This document shows positions 26,611-34,996 of a stretch of DNA of 64,000 nt, piece by piece; the first letter of the stretch is position 1, and each line of letters starts with the position of its first letter. The notes under the pieces were generated by a model that saw nothing but the letters and a program-made list of their open reading frames with translations, had not been told where the DNA came from and did no database searches. Position numbers and translations under genes: made by a program. This DNA comes from SIG299 sp964632165 (GTDB lineage: Bacteria > Bacillota > Clostridia > Lachnospirales > Lachnospiraceae): positions 1 through 64,000 of the forward strand of contig CAZWCZ010000006.1 of assembly GCA_964632165.1 (NCBI GenBank), in the 5' to 3' direction.

Positions 26611-29600
26611 TTACCTGTCCAGTTCATTTTCTATCAGATTTACGGAAACAAGCGTGGAAACGCCTTTTTCCTGCATGGTAATACCATATAAGATATCTGC
26701 TGCCGCCATTGTACCACGACGATGCGTAATTACAATAAACTGTGTATTCTGTGTCAATTTATGCAGATATTTTGCGTAACGGCCGACATTAGAATCATCC
26801 AGTGCTGCTTCGATCTCGTCCAAAAGGCAGAACGGAGACGGTTTCAGATTCTGAATGGCAAATAAAAGAGCAATAGCCGTCAATGCTTTTTCTCCACCGG
26901 ACAGCTGCATCATGTTCTGAAGCTTCTTTCCCGGTGGCTGTGCGTTGATACGGATACCTGCCGTTAATACATCTTCCTCTTCGATCAGTTCCAGTGTCCC
27001 CTTTCCTCCTCCAAACAGTTCTTTGAATACAACGTCAAACTGTTCTTTGATTGCAGAGAACTTTTCTTCGAACTGTTTTCTCATTTCAGTGTCCAACTGT
27101 TCAATGATCCGGAGAAGAGCATTCTCAGCCTCTACCAGGTCATTACGCTGTTCACTGTATAATTCATAACGTTCCGAAAGGTTTTTATAATCTTCAATCG
27201 CGTTGACATTAACATCTCCAAGTGCTCTGATACCGGAACGCAGTTCGCCGATCTCCTTTTTAACCGCAGAATATGCCGGCAACGTATCATCTTTGGATTT
27301 TTTCGCCAGTTCCACTGTGACCTCATACTCATTCCACATATAGTCTGCCTGACTGTTCATTGATTCCTGCAGACGTTCTGCCTGATTCGACAGACGGAAC
27401 GATTCCTTATCCAGCTCTGAAATCTGTTTGGAAAGTTCCTCGTGCTTTGCAAAGAAATTTTTATGTCCCTTATTGATCTCTTCTTTTCTGACTTCCAGAT
27501 CTCCAAGCTGTCCTTCTAATTCTACAACCGTAGTTTTCCATTCGGAAATTACCTGTTCCGCAAGAGAAATCCCATTTTCCTGTTCTTCAATGCGCTCTTT
27601 TGTAGAATTATTTTCTTCTTGCAGCTGTTCCAGTTCTTTTCCCAGTCGATGAAGTTCTCCCAGCAAACGATATTTATTTTCCTGAACAAACTGCAGGTTT
27701 TTTTCCAATCCGGCACGGTTTAGAAGAAGTTCTGAATTTCTTTCGGACAGTATCTGCTCTTCCTCTTTTTCAGCAGCCATATGAAGTGTTGTATCACTGA
27801 TGGTCTTTTGCGCTTCTTTAATGATCGCCTGATTTTCTTTGAAACGTATTTTCAGCTGTTCTGCTCCTGCCGTATTATCACGGTTTTTCTGCTCAAGTCC
27901 GGCGGCTTCTTCTTCAATCGACGCATAACTCTTCTTCGATGTACTTAGTCTTTCTTCTGCCTGTTCTAAACTGATTTTTGCGGTATTCTGTTTTAAGAAC
28001 AATTCCTGAAGTTCTTCTCTTACTGCAAGAAGCGTCCGGTTCATTGCTTCCCGCTGCTGCCGGAGCTGTTCTCTTTCCTTAGCAAGCATCTCTGCCTGCT
28101 TTTTTAATTCCTCTGCCTTTCGTTCTCCTTCTTCCATTTCCCGACGGCGTCCAAGCAGATTGCTGTTGTTTTTATATGCACCACCCGAAATGGATCCTCC
28201 CGGATTCAGCTGTTCACCCTCAAGTGTTACAATACGCAGCGTATAATGATACTTTCTGGCTAATGCCAGTGCATGTTCCATCGTATCAACAACAAGTATA
28301 CGGCCAAGGAGATAACGAATCAGTTCTTCATATTCCGGTGAAACATGAACCAGATGATGTGCATAACTGATAACACCCTGCTCTTTTTCTGCCTGTTCCT
28401 GATTTTGACCAAGTGCTTTTGCCGTAATTCCGGTCAGTGGGAGAAATGTGGCACGTCCGAATTTGTTTGCTTTCAGATATTCTACCATTTTCTTGGCAGT
28501 TGCTTCATCCTTTGTTACCACATTTTGTATACTTGCACCGAGTGCAGTTTCCATTGCCGTTTCATATTTCGGATCTACCTTTATGATATCAGCAACTACC
28601 CCGATAACGCCCGGGGTATCCTGTTTACGTTCCATTACTTTTCTGATGGAAACACCATATCCGTCATAACGCTCTGTCAGATTGCGAAGTGCTTCGAGTT
28701 TCGATACGGTTTCAATGCGGCTCCGTTCTGCCTTTTCCGCTTCTGCTGCTTTCTCGGAAACACACTGACGAAGCTTTGCAAGTTCCTGCTCTGCCTCTGT
28801 CATTGCTTTCTTTTTATCAGCAATCTTCGCCGAGATTCGTTGCAGTTCTTCGCTGCATTTTGTAACTTCTCCCTGATATCCTGCTTCTTCTGACTTATGA
28901 TGCAGGATTTTCTGCATCAGCTCCGCTTTTTTTATTGAATTCTGCTCTTCCAGTGTTTCAAAGCGCTGCAGACTGGCACGGATTTCCGTATTTCTATCCA
29001 TGCTCTTTAATATCTGCTGATTGCATTCTTCTATCTTTTGTGAATATTCCTGTATATGTTCCCGCAGTGTTTCTGCTTCGGCTTCCTTTTCTTCCTGAAG
29101 CATTGTCATCTGCTTTAATTCTGTTTCTGCCGCTGCATATTCCTTGTCATATTTTGTTAATTCCTGTTCTTTCGCATCAGAATCTGCAAGGAGTGCTTCA
29201 TAACGCTGTTTAAAATGGCTGTCACTCATACGAATGGAAGAAATCTTCTCCTGCATCAGCCGGATTTCTCCTTCCTTTTCCTGCACCATCATCAGAAACT
29301 GTGTGCGCTGTTCCTTTTTCTTATCAATCTCAGAAGAAAATTGTTCCAGTTCTGTTTCCAGGCGCTCATATTCCTGCTTGGTATCTTCGAATGCCCGATT
29401 TACACGTTCCAGTTCTTCCAGAACGATCTTTGTTCTGTTCTCTGTATCTGCTTTATTCTTTTCGTTGCGTTCATAATCCAATAAAAAAAGATTGATTTCC
29501 AGATGTTTTAACGCTTCTTTTAATCTAAGATATTCTCGTGCCGTTTCTGACTGCTTTTTTAACGGTCCCACCTGTTTTTCAATTTCAGAAAGGATATCCG

Positions 29601-30174
29601 TGATCCTTGACAGATTCAACTGTTCTTCTGCCAGTTCCTTTTCTGCAGAAGCTTTTCTCTTTTTATACTTTACAATACCGGCAGCTTCGTCAAATAACTC
29701 CCGTCGTTCCTCCGGTTTTCCGCTCAGGATCTTATCGATCTGCCCCTGTCCGATAATGGAATACCCTTCCTTACCGATGCCGGTGTCCAAAAACAGTTCC
29801 TGCACATCACGCAGTCTGCAGGTACTTCCGTTGATCAGATATTCACTTTCTCCGGAACGATAAACTCTTCTTGCAACAACAACTTCTTCATATTCGATTG
29901 GAAGTTTGTGATCAGAATTATCCAGTGTGATTGCTACATAAGCATATCCCATAGGTTTTCTCTGCTGTGTTCCGGAAAAAATGACATCTTCCATCTTACT
30001 GCCGCGTAACTGTTTCGCACTCTGTTCTCCCAATACCCAACGGACTGCATCAGCTACATTGCTCTTTCCGCTTCCGTTTGGCCCTACAATAGCCGTGATC
30101 CCGTCGTGAAATTTAAAAACGATCTTATTGGCAAATGACTTAAATCCGTGTACTTCTATACTTTTTAAATACAT
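26611..30174 (-). CDS. smc: Chromosome segregation protein SMC
   Basis: 1187-residue condensin ATPase. Walker A GPNGSGKSN near residue 32, two long coiled coils, the hinge around 515-640 (GVIGVVADIIKVDPKYE and Gly-rich HVSPEYEELIRYLLG onwards), the ABC signature LSGGEKALTAIALLFA and Walker B CLLDEIEAALDD at the C-terminus. The start ATG follows AGAGGGAACAGG. It organises the newly replicated chromosome with ScpA/ScpB, which are not in this window. Confidence 0.98.
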   Translation of the reverse strand: MYLKSIEVHGFKSFANKIVFKFHDGITAIVGPNGSGKSNVADAVRWVLGEQSAKQLRGSKMEDVIFSGTQQRKPMGYAYVAITLDNSDHKLPIEYEEVVVARRVYRSGESEYLINGSTCRLRDVQELFLDTGIGKEGYSIIGQGQIDKILSGKPEERRELFDEAAGIVKYKKRKASAEKELAEEQLNLSRITDILSEIEKQVGPLKKQSETAREYLRLKEALKHLEINLFLLDYERNEKNKADTENRTKIVLEELERVNRAFEDTKQEYERLETELEQFSSEIDKKKEQRTQFLMMVQEKEGEIRLMQEKISSIRMSDSHFKQRYEALLADSDAKEQELTKYDKEYAAAETELKQMTMLQEEKEAEAETLREHIQEYSQKIEECNQQILKSMDRNTEIRASLQRFETLEEQNSIKKAELMQKILHHKSEEAGYQGEVTKCSEELQRISAKIADKKKAMTEAEQELAKLRQCVSEKAAEAEKAERSRIETVSKLEALRNLTERYDGYGVSIRKVMERKQDTPGVIGVVADIIKVDPKYETAMETALGASIQNVVTKDEATAKKMVEYLKANKFGRATFLPLTGITAKALGQNQEQAEKEQGVISYAHHLVHVSPEYEELIRYLLGRILVVDTMEHALALARKYHYTLRIVTLEGEQLNPGGSISGGAYKNNSNLLGRRREMEEGERKAEELKKQAEMLAKEREQLRQQREAMNRTLLAVREELQELFLKQNTAKISLEQAEERLSTSKKSYASIEEEAAGLEQKNRDNTAGAEQLKIRFKENQAIIKEAQKTISDTTLHMAAEKEEEQILSERNSELLLNRAGLEKNLQFVQENKYRLLGELHRLGKELEQLQEENNSTKERIEEQENGISLAEQVISEWKTTVVELEGQLGDLEVRKEEINKGHKNFFAKHEELSKQISELDKESFRLSNQAERLQESMNSQADYMWNEYEVTVELAKKSKDDTLPAYSAVKKEIGELRSGIRALGDVNVNAIEDYKNLSERYELYSEQRNDLVEAENALLRIIEQLDTEMRKQFEEKFSAIKEQFDVVFKELFGGGKGTLELIEEEDVLTAGIRINAQPPGKKLQNMMQLSGGEKALTAIALLFAIQNLKPSPFCLLDEIEAALDDSNVGRYAKYLHKLTQNTQFIVITHRRGTMAAADILYGITMQEKGVSTLVSVNLIENELDR

Positions 30175-30202
30175 CCTGTTCCCTCTGCTTTACTTAAAAA
30201 CT

Positions 30203-30892
30203 TTATTCCTGGTCAAACTTGAGCAGCGACTGGTAGGCTGCATTCTGTTCTGCAGATTTTTTTGTTTTCCCGATTCCTGTCATCAATGGTACGTCATCCA
30301 TATACGCCTGTACCGTAAACCTTTTGTTATGATCCGGTCCTTCCTCTGCTATCGGCTCATAATGAAGTGTCTTTTTATATTTATTCTGAATCAGCTCCTG
30401 TAAAATAGTCTTACTATCATAAAAGAGTTTCTTATGTTCAATATCACTCAAAACAAATTTTCGGATAAACTCTTTTGCACTAGTAAAACCACCATCCAGA
30501 TACATGGCACCAATGACAGCTTCCCATGCGTCAGACAAAATGGAATCCCGTTCTCTTCCGCCGGTCAGATCTTCTCCGTTGCCAAGGCAAAGGTAATCTC
30601 CCAGCTGCAACTTTCTTGCACAATCCGCAAGTGACTGTTCACAAACAAGACTTGCTCTCAGTTTCGTTAATTTCCCTTCGTTCATCTCCGGATGTGTCTG
30701 ATAAAGAAATTCACTGGAAACCACTTCTAATACGGCATCTCCCAAAAATTCCAAACGCTCATTGTCGCCCAGCTTTTTCCCATCACGCTCATGTGCATAG
30801 GAGCTGTGGGTCAACGCCTGCTTCAACAGCTTCTCATTTTGGAATGTATATCCGATCGCGGTCTGTAATTCCTTTAAATCTTTCCGTTTCAT
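30203..30892 (-). CDS. rnc: Ribonuclease III
   Basis: 229 residues from the ATG at 30892 (MKRKDLKELQ), which has AAGGAG eight bases upstream; an upstream ATG seven codons earlier lacks a site. Catalytic signature NERLEFLGDAVLEVV with the metal-binding acidic residues, a second acidic set (SDAWEAVIGAMYLDGG), and a C-terminal double-stranded-RNA-binding domain (LQELIQNKYKKT...GKTKKSAEQNAAYQSL). It cuts rRNA precursors and structured RNA. It is read after the acpP terminator. Confidence 0.97.
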   Translation of the reverse strand: MKRKDLKELQTAIGYTFQNEKLLKQALTHSSYAHERDGKKLGDNERLEFLGDAVLEVVSSEFLYQTHPEMNEGKLTKLRASLVCEQSLADCARKLQLGDYLCLGNGEDLTGGRERDSILSDAWEAVIGAMYLDGGFTSAKEFIRKFVLSDIEHKKLFYDSKTILQELIQNKYKKTLHYEPIAEEGPDHNKRFTVQAYMDDVPLMTGIGKTKKSAEQNAAYQSLLKFDQE

Positions 30893-30913
30893 AACATAAA
30901 CTCCTTCTCTCAT

Positions 30914-30944
30914 GAAAGAAAAGGCTGTTGATTTCTCAACAGCC
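30914..30944 (-). terminator. Intrinsic terminator after acpP
   Basis: 9-bp perfect stem GGCTGTTGA/TCAACAGCC with a GAAA tetraloop on the minus strand, followed by TTTTCTTT. It lies eight bases after the acpP stop; it may partly read through into rnc, which starts only 22 bases beyond. Confidence 0.88.
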
Positions 30945-30952
30945 CGTTTGTT

Positions 30953-31183
30953 TTAGTTCAATGCCTTTTTAATCTGTTCTACAGCATCCCCAACGGTTAC
31001 AATGTTTTCTGCATCTTCATTTGCAATTTCAACATCAAATTCTTCTTCAATGCCCATGATGATCTGGAAAACATCCAAAGAATCGGCTCCGAGATCATCT
31101 ACAAACTTTGTTTCCATTGTAATGTCTTCCGGTTCTACCGATAATACCTCACCGATAATCTTCTGAATTTTTTCAAATTCCAT
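30953..31183 (-). CDS. acpP: Acyl carrier protein (fatty acid synthesis)
   Basis: 76 residues with the phosphopantetheine attachment Ser35 in LGADSLDVFQIIMGIEEEF and the usual acidic helices. It carries growing acyl chains in type II fatty acid synthesis and gives acyl groups to PlsX, encoded 12 bases upstream. The start ATG follows GGAGGAGTTCAGT. Confidence 0.97.
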   Translation of the reverse strand: MEFEKIQKIIGEVLSVEPEDITMETKFVDDLGADSLDVFQIIMGIEEEFDVEIANEDAENIVTVGDAVEQIKKALN

Positions 31184-31195
31184 ACTGAACTCCTC

Positions 31196-32209
31196 CTAAT
31201 CTTCCGTCTTAATAATATTTTCTCTGATTTTTTCACTGATGTTCTGTTCTTTAAATGCGATGCACTGTAAAATGGAATTTTTAATTTCCCTGCTCTTAGA
31301 ACTTCCGTGTGTCTTTACGACCAGACCATTCAGGCCAAGCATTGGCGCTCCGCCATAGTCTGCGGTATCCATTGACTTCAAAGTCTGTTTAAGCGCCGGT
31401 TTTATCAAAAGTGCTCCCAGCTTACTCCTGAGGTTTGTCATCATTCCTTCTTTGATCTTTCCTATAAGAGCACCTGAAACCCCTTCATACAATTTTAAGA
31501 TCACATTACCGACAAAAGCTTCACAAACAATGACATCCGCATAACCGTTTGGAATATCACGTGCTTCAATACTGCCGATAAAATTGATATCCTTGCATTC
31601 TTTCAAAAGAGGAAATGTTTCTTTTACCAGAGCGTTTCCTTTTTCTTCTTCCGCACCGATATTGACAATGGCAACTCTCGGATTTTTAATGCCGACAATC
31701 TGTTCCATGTAAAGAGAGCCCATCTTTGCAAACTGTACCAGATGGGATGGTCTTGCATCTACATTAGCTCCGCAGTCAACCAAAAGCGAGACTCCGTGTA
31801 CCGTTGGAATAAGCGGTGCCAGAGGCGGGCGCTCCACTCCTTTGATCCTGCCTACCACCAGCTGTGCCCCGACCAGTACAGCCCCTGTACTTCCGGCGGA
31901 AACAAAAGCATCTGCTTCTTTATTCTTTACAAGCTGCATTCCTACAACAATAGAAGAGTTTTTCTTTCTCCGGATCGCCATTACCGGAGCTTCTTCATTT
32001 GTAATTACCTCGTCGGCAGGGACAATGGTAAGACGTTCTCCGTATTCCTTGTATCCTGCCAATTCCTTTTTCAGGGTTTCCTCCTGACCGACCAGAAAAA
32101 CGCTGACTCTGTTATCCTGCTCTAATGCTTCCGTGACACCTTTCACCACCTCGGATGGTGCATTGTCTCCTCCCATGGCATCTACAGCAACTTTTACTAT
32201 TTCACTCAT
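31196..32209 (-). CDS. plsX: Phosphate acyltransferase PlsX
   Basis: Converts acyl-ACP to acyl-phosphate for phosphatidic acid synthesis at the membrane. 337 residues from the ATG at 32209 (MSEIVKVAVDAMGGDNAP), preceded by GGGGTGGATC; a longer frame overlaps the promoter. Motifs: VDAMGGDNAP, SAGSTGAVL, NIGAEEEKG and GGAPMLGLNG. It pairs with acpP downstream and is regulated from a promoter with an overlapping palindrome. Confidence 0.96.
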   Translation of the reverse strand: MSEIVKVAVDAMGGDNAPSEVVKGVTEALEQDNRVSVFLVGQEETLKKELAGYKEYGERLTIVPADEVITNEEAPVMAIRRKKNSSIVVGMQLVKNKEADAFVSAGSTGAVLVGAQLVVGRIKGVERPPLAPLIPTVHGVSLLVDCGANVDARPSHLVQFAKMGSLYMEQIVGIKNPRVAIVNIGAEEEKGNALVKETFPLLKECKDINFIGSIEARDIPNGYADVIVCEAFVGNVILKLYEGVSGALIGKIKEGMMTNLRSKLGALLIKPALKQTLKSMDTADYGGAPMLGLNGLVVKTHGSSKSREIKNSILQCIAFKEQNISEKIRENIIKTED

Positions 32210-32241
32210 CTGATCCACCCCCCCGGCAGTTTCTACATCCA

Positions 32242-32270
32242 AATATACCCGATATTGATAAAAAAATCAA
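32242..32270 (-). promoter_or_regulatory. Promoter of plsX-acpP
   Basis: Minus-strand TTGATT (32265-32270), 17 bases, TATATT (32242-32247). The -35 and spacer are covered by a palindrome (see 32252-32273). Confidence 0.65.
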
Positions 32271-32273
32271 TAT
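32252..32273. promoter_or_regulatory. Palindrome over the plsX promoter, possible operator
   Basis: Perfect 8-bp arms ATATTGAT and ATCAATAT flank a 6-base A/T spacer and cover the -35. This placement suits a repressor of phospholipid or fatty acid genes (FabT/FapR-like role), but the sequence is not a clear match to a consensus I can name. Confidence 0.45.
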
Positions 32274-32280
32274 GGATTTA

Positions 32281-32324
32281 ATAAAGCAAACAATAGCTAA
32301 GCAGATAAACTCAGCTTAGCTATT
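32281..32324 (-). terminator. Terminator after the ispH-rpsA fusion gene
   Basis: 11-bp perfect stem AATAGCTAAGC/GCTTAGCTATT with an 11-base loop. On the plus strand the 3' side has TATTATCTTT and on the minus strand the 3' side has GTTTGCTTTATT. It lies between the plus-coordinate end of plsX's promoter and the fusion gene's stop. By orientation it ends the minus-strand fusion gene only if read before the stop at 32359, so it is downstream of that stop as expected. Confidence 0.65.
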
Positions 32325-32358
32325 ATCTTTCTCTACTTTAGAAGTAGTCCGTATCTAA

Positions 32359-34275
32359 TTATTCTGCATCTTCAGCAGGAGTTTCTTCTGCCGGAGCTTC
32401 CAATGCTTTCATGCTTAAACTGATCTTCTTGTCTTCCAGATTGAAATCTACGATCTTTGCTGTGATCTCCTGACCGATCTTTAATACATCTGCAGGCTTT
32501 TCAACATGATTTCTGGAAATCTGGGAAACATGCAGTAATGCATCTACGCCAGGTACAAGTTCAACAAATGCACCGAAATCCGTCATACGTGCAACAGTTC
32601 CTGTCACTACATTGCCAACTGCAAAGTCAGTTTCAGCATTTGCCCATGGATTCTGATCTGCAAACTTTAAGCTGAGTGCGATCTTCTCTCCTGCAATATC
32701 CTTAATGAAGGCACGTACCGTATCTCCTGCCTTAAAGTTCTTCTTAGGATTCTCTACTCTGCCCCAGGACATTTCAGAAATATGAAGCAGTCCGTCAGCA
32801 CCGCCGAGATCGATGAATACACCAAAATCCGTTACGTTCTTTACAACGCCTTCTACAACATCGCCCACCTGGATTCTTGCAAAAAGCTCCTTCTGAAGTT
32901 CTGCCTTTTTAGCAACAAGAAGCTGCTTGCGATCACCGATGATTCTTCTTCTCTTTGGATTGAACTCGCTGATAACAAATTCAATTTCCTGATCTTTATA
33001 TTTGGATAAGTCTTTTTCATAAGTATCAGAAACAAGGCTTGCCGGAATAAATACTCTTGTCTCGTCTACTACAACACTCAAACCGCCTTCTAATACAGCG
33101 GAAACAGTTGCCGTTAATACTTCTTTGTTGTTGAACGCTTCTTCTAATCTCTTGCTTCCCTTTTCTGCTGCAAGTCTCTTATAGGTTAATAACACCTGAC
33201 CCTCACCGTCATTTACCTTAAGAACCTTTGCCTGCATCTTGTCACCTTCCTTAACTACTGTAGTTAAGTCAACATTCGGAGTATTTGTGTACTCGCTTCT
33301 GGTAATGATACCATCTGCTTTGTAACCGATATTTAAGACAATTTCATCTTCTTTGACACGAATTACAGTACCCTCGACTACCTCTCCGTTGTGTATTGTC
33401 TTAAAAGACTCCTCCAATAATTGTTCAAAACTCAAATCTGACATGTTAGTATGAACCTCCTCGATAATATTGTTTGGGGTCGATGCCCCTGCTGTAATAC
33501 CTACACTACGGAATGATCTAAACTCATTTAGATCAAGGTCACTGAGTTTCTGTATGAAGTAAGTATTTACACATTGCTGTTTTGATATCTCATACAACTT
33601 ACGTGTATTTGAACTATGCGTGCCACCGATGACGATCATGGCCTCCGATCTGCCGGCAAGACATCTCGTTTCCTCCTGACGTTCCTCCGTTGCACTGCAT
33701 ATCGTACTTAAAACAAGTATATCATACCTCTTTTTTGAAATAATTTCAACTAATTCTTTAAATTTCTTGCTATTAAATGTCGTTTGTGCTACCACACAAA
33801 GCTTCGTTCCCGGCAAAAGCGCCAGTTTTTCTGCCTTTTCCGCAGTTTCTACAACGGTTGCCGGTCCATGACACCATCCAATGATTCCCTGTACTTCCGG
33901 ATGTTCTTCATTTCCGATGATAAGAATGTGCCTTCCGTTTTCACTTTCTTTTTCTACAATCCGATGAATTTTCTTAACAAACGGGCAAGTAGCATCCAAA
34001 ATTTCCATGCCGCTTTCTGTCAGTTTTTGAAATTCCTTCTCCGAAACACCATGGGATCGAAGGATCAGTGTCCCTTTGTCTGCCTTAAACACCTCTTCAC
34101 AGTCAGACAAAATGGTTACGCCTTTTTTTGCAAAATCCGCTATCACTTCTTCATTATGGATGATCGGACCGTATGTATAGACTTTTTTCCCAAGCTTTAT
34201 CTGTTCCTGTACCGCATCTACCGCACGTTTTACGCCGAAACAAAATCCGGCGGTCTTCGCTGTTCTGACTTCCAT
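32359..34275 (-). CDS. Fusion of 4-hydroxy-3-methylbut-2-enyl diphosphate reductase (IspH) and ribosomal protein S1
   Basis: 638 residues. Residues 1-277 are IspH, the last MEP-pathway enzyme, with the three [4Fe-4S] cysteines in GFCFGVKRA, DATCPFVKK and STICSAT and the proton-relay Glu in GNEEHPEVQG. Residues 278-638 hold four S1 RNA-binding repeats (the clearest are GVVKNVTDFGVFIDLGG and GTVARMTDFGAFVELVPG) with an acidic tail. Such fusions are known in Clostridia. The S1 part starts at an in-frame ATG (33442-33444) behind a strong GAGGAGG, so it may also be made separately. Start ATG of the fusion is 3 bases after cmk. Confidence 0.95.
   Translation of the reverse strand: MEVRTAKTAGFCFGVKRAVDAVQEQIKLGKKVYTYGPIIHNEEVIADFAKKGVTILSDCEEVFKADKGTLILRSHGVSEKEFQKLTESGMEILDATCPFVKKIHRIVEKESENGRHILIIGNEEHPEVQGIIGWCHGPATVVETAEKAEKLALLPGTKLCVVAQTTFNSKKFKELVEIISKKRYDILVLSTICSATEERQEETRCLAGRSEAMIVIGGTHSSNTRKLYEISKQQCVNTYFIQKLSDLDLNEFRSFRSVGITAGASTPNNIIEEVHTNMSDLSFEQLLEESFKTIHNGEVVEGTVIRVKEDEIVLNIGYKADGIITRSEYTNTPNVDLTTVVKEGDKMQAKVLKVNDGEGQVLLTYKRLAAEKGSKRLEEAFNNKEVLTATVSAVLEGGLSVVVDETRVFIPASLVSDTYEKDLSKYKDQEIEFVISEFNPKRRRIIGDRKQLLVAKKAELQKELFARIQVGDVVEGVVKNVTDFGVFIDLGGADGLLHISEMSWGRVENPKKNFKAGDTVRAFIKDIAGEKIALSLKFADQNPWANAETDFAVGNVVTGTVARMTDFGAFVELVPGVDALLHVSQISRNHVEKPADVLKIGQEITAKIVDFNLEDKKISLSMKALEAPAEETPAEDAE
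33456..33462 (-). promoter_or_regulatory. Internal ribosome-binding site ahead of the S1 part
   Basis: Minus-strand GAGGAGG, 11 bases before an in-frame ATG (33442-33444, residue 278 MSDLSFEQLL) exactly at the IspH-S1 junction. It could give a free S1 protein of 361 residues in addition to the fusion. Confidence 0.55.
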
Positions 34276-34278
34276 ATT

Positions 34279-34953
34279 TTATCCTTCCAGCTTTTTCGCA
34301 ACAATTTCTTTCATTTTTGTTATTACTTCTTCGATCGACAGATCGGATGTATCCAGTTCTACGGCATCTTCTGCTTTTTTGAGCGGAGAGATTTCTCTTG
34401 TCATATCTCTTCGGTCTCTTTCTTCAATGTCCCTTTGAAGGATTGTAAGATCACAGATCTGACCTTTTTTTGCAAATTCTTCCTGCCGACGTTTTGCACG
34501 GACCAGCGAGGATGCCGTCAGATAGATCTTTACTTCTGCTTTCGGAAGCACTACCGTTCCGATATCTCTGCCATCCATTACCACACCGGTATCTTCTGCC
34601 ATCTTTTTCTGCAATTCCACCATTTTTTCCCGCACTCCCTTATGTACGGAAACTGCAGATGCCATGGCACCTGCTTCCGGTGTACGGATGAGCGCACTGA
34701 CGTTTTCTCCGTTCAGATATACCATCTGCTCCCCGCCTTCGTATGCAATGGACACCCGGATATTTTCGCATTCTGACTCTATTGCCGCAGCATCATCTCC
34801 ATCAATATTCTTTCTGGTGCAATACAGACCGATCGCACGATACATAGCTCCGGTATCAACATAGATCATGTTCATTTCTTTTGCCAGCGCCTTTGCAATG
34901 GTACTTTTTCCTGCTCCTGCCGGTCCGTCGATCGCAATATTGATTTTTTTCAT
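34279..34953 (-). CDS. cmk: Cytidylate kinase
   Basis: Phosphorylates CMP and dCMP. 224 residues from the ATG at 34953 (MKKINIAIDGPAGAGKST), preceded by GAGGACGGAAGT; the longer reading frame overlaps the upstream gene and is rejected. P-loop GPAGAGKST at residues 10-18, DTGAMYRA and DGRDIGTVVLP. The cmk-ispH-rpsA order is a usual clostridial one. Confidence 0.97.
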   Translation of the reverse strand: MKKINIAIDGPAGAGKSTIAKALAKEMNMIYVDTGAMYRAIGLYCTRKNIDGDDAAAIESECENIRVSIAYEGGEQMVYLNGENVSALIRTPEAGAMASAVSVHKGVREKMVELQKKMAEDTGVVMDGRDIGTVVLPKAEVKIYLTASSLVRAKRRQEEFAKKGQICDLTILQRDIEERDRRDMTREISPLKKAEDAVELDTSDLSIEEVITKMKEIVAKKLEG

Positions 34954-34996
34954 ACTTCCGTCCTCTTTCTTTGTCTTTTTCTTGCTGTTCTTTTTT

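Noticed and set aside
28345..28893. 182-residue Cys/Phe-rich frame on the plus strand
   Set aside because: Antisense to smc coiled-coil coding sequence; no supporting motif.
33784..34776. 330-residue open frame on the plus strand
   Set aside because: Lies antisense to ispH and cmk, is rich in Phe, Cys and Arg, has no ribosome site or family motif, and the minus-strand genes are clearly real.
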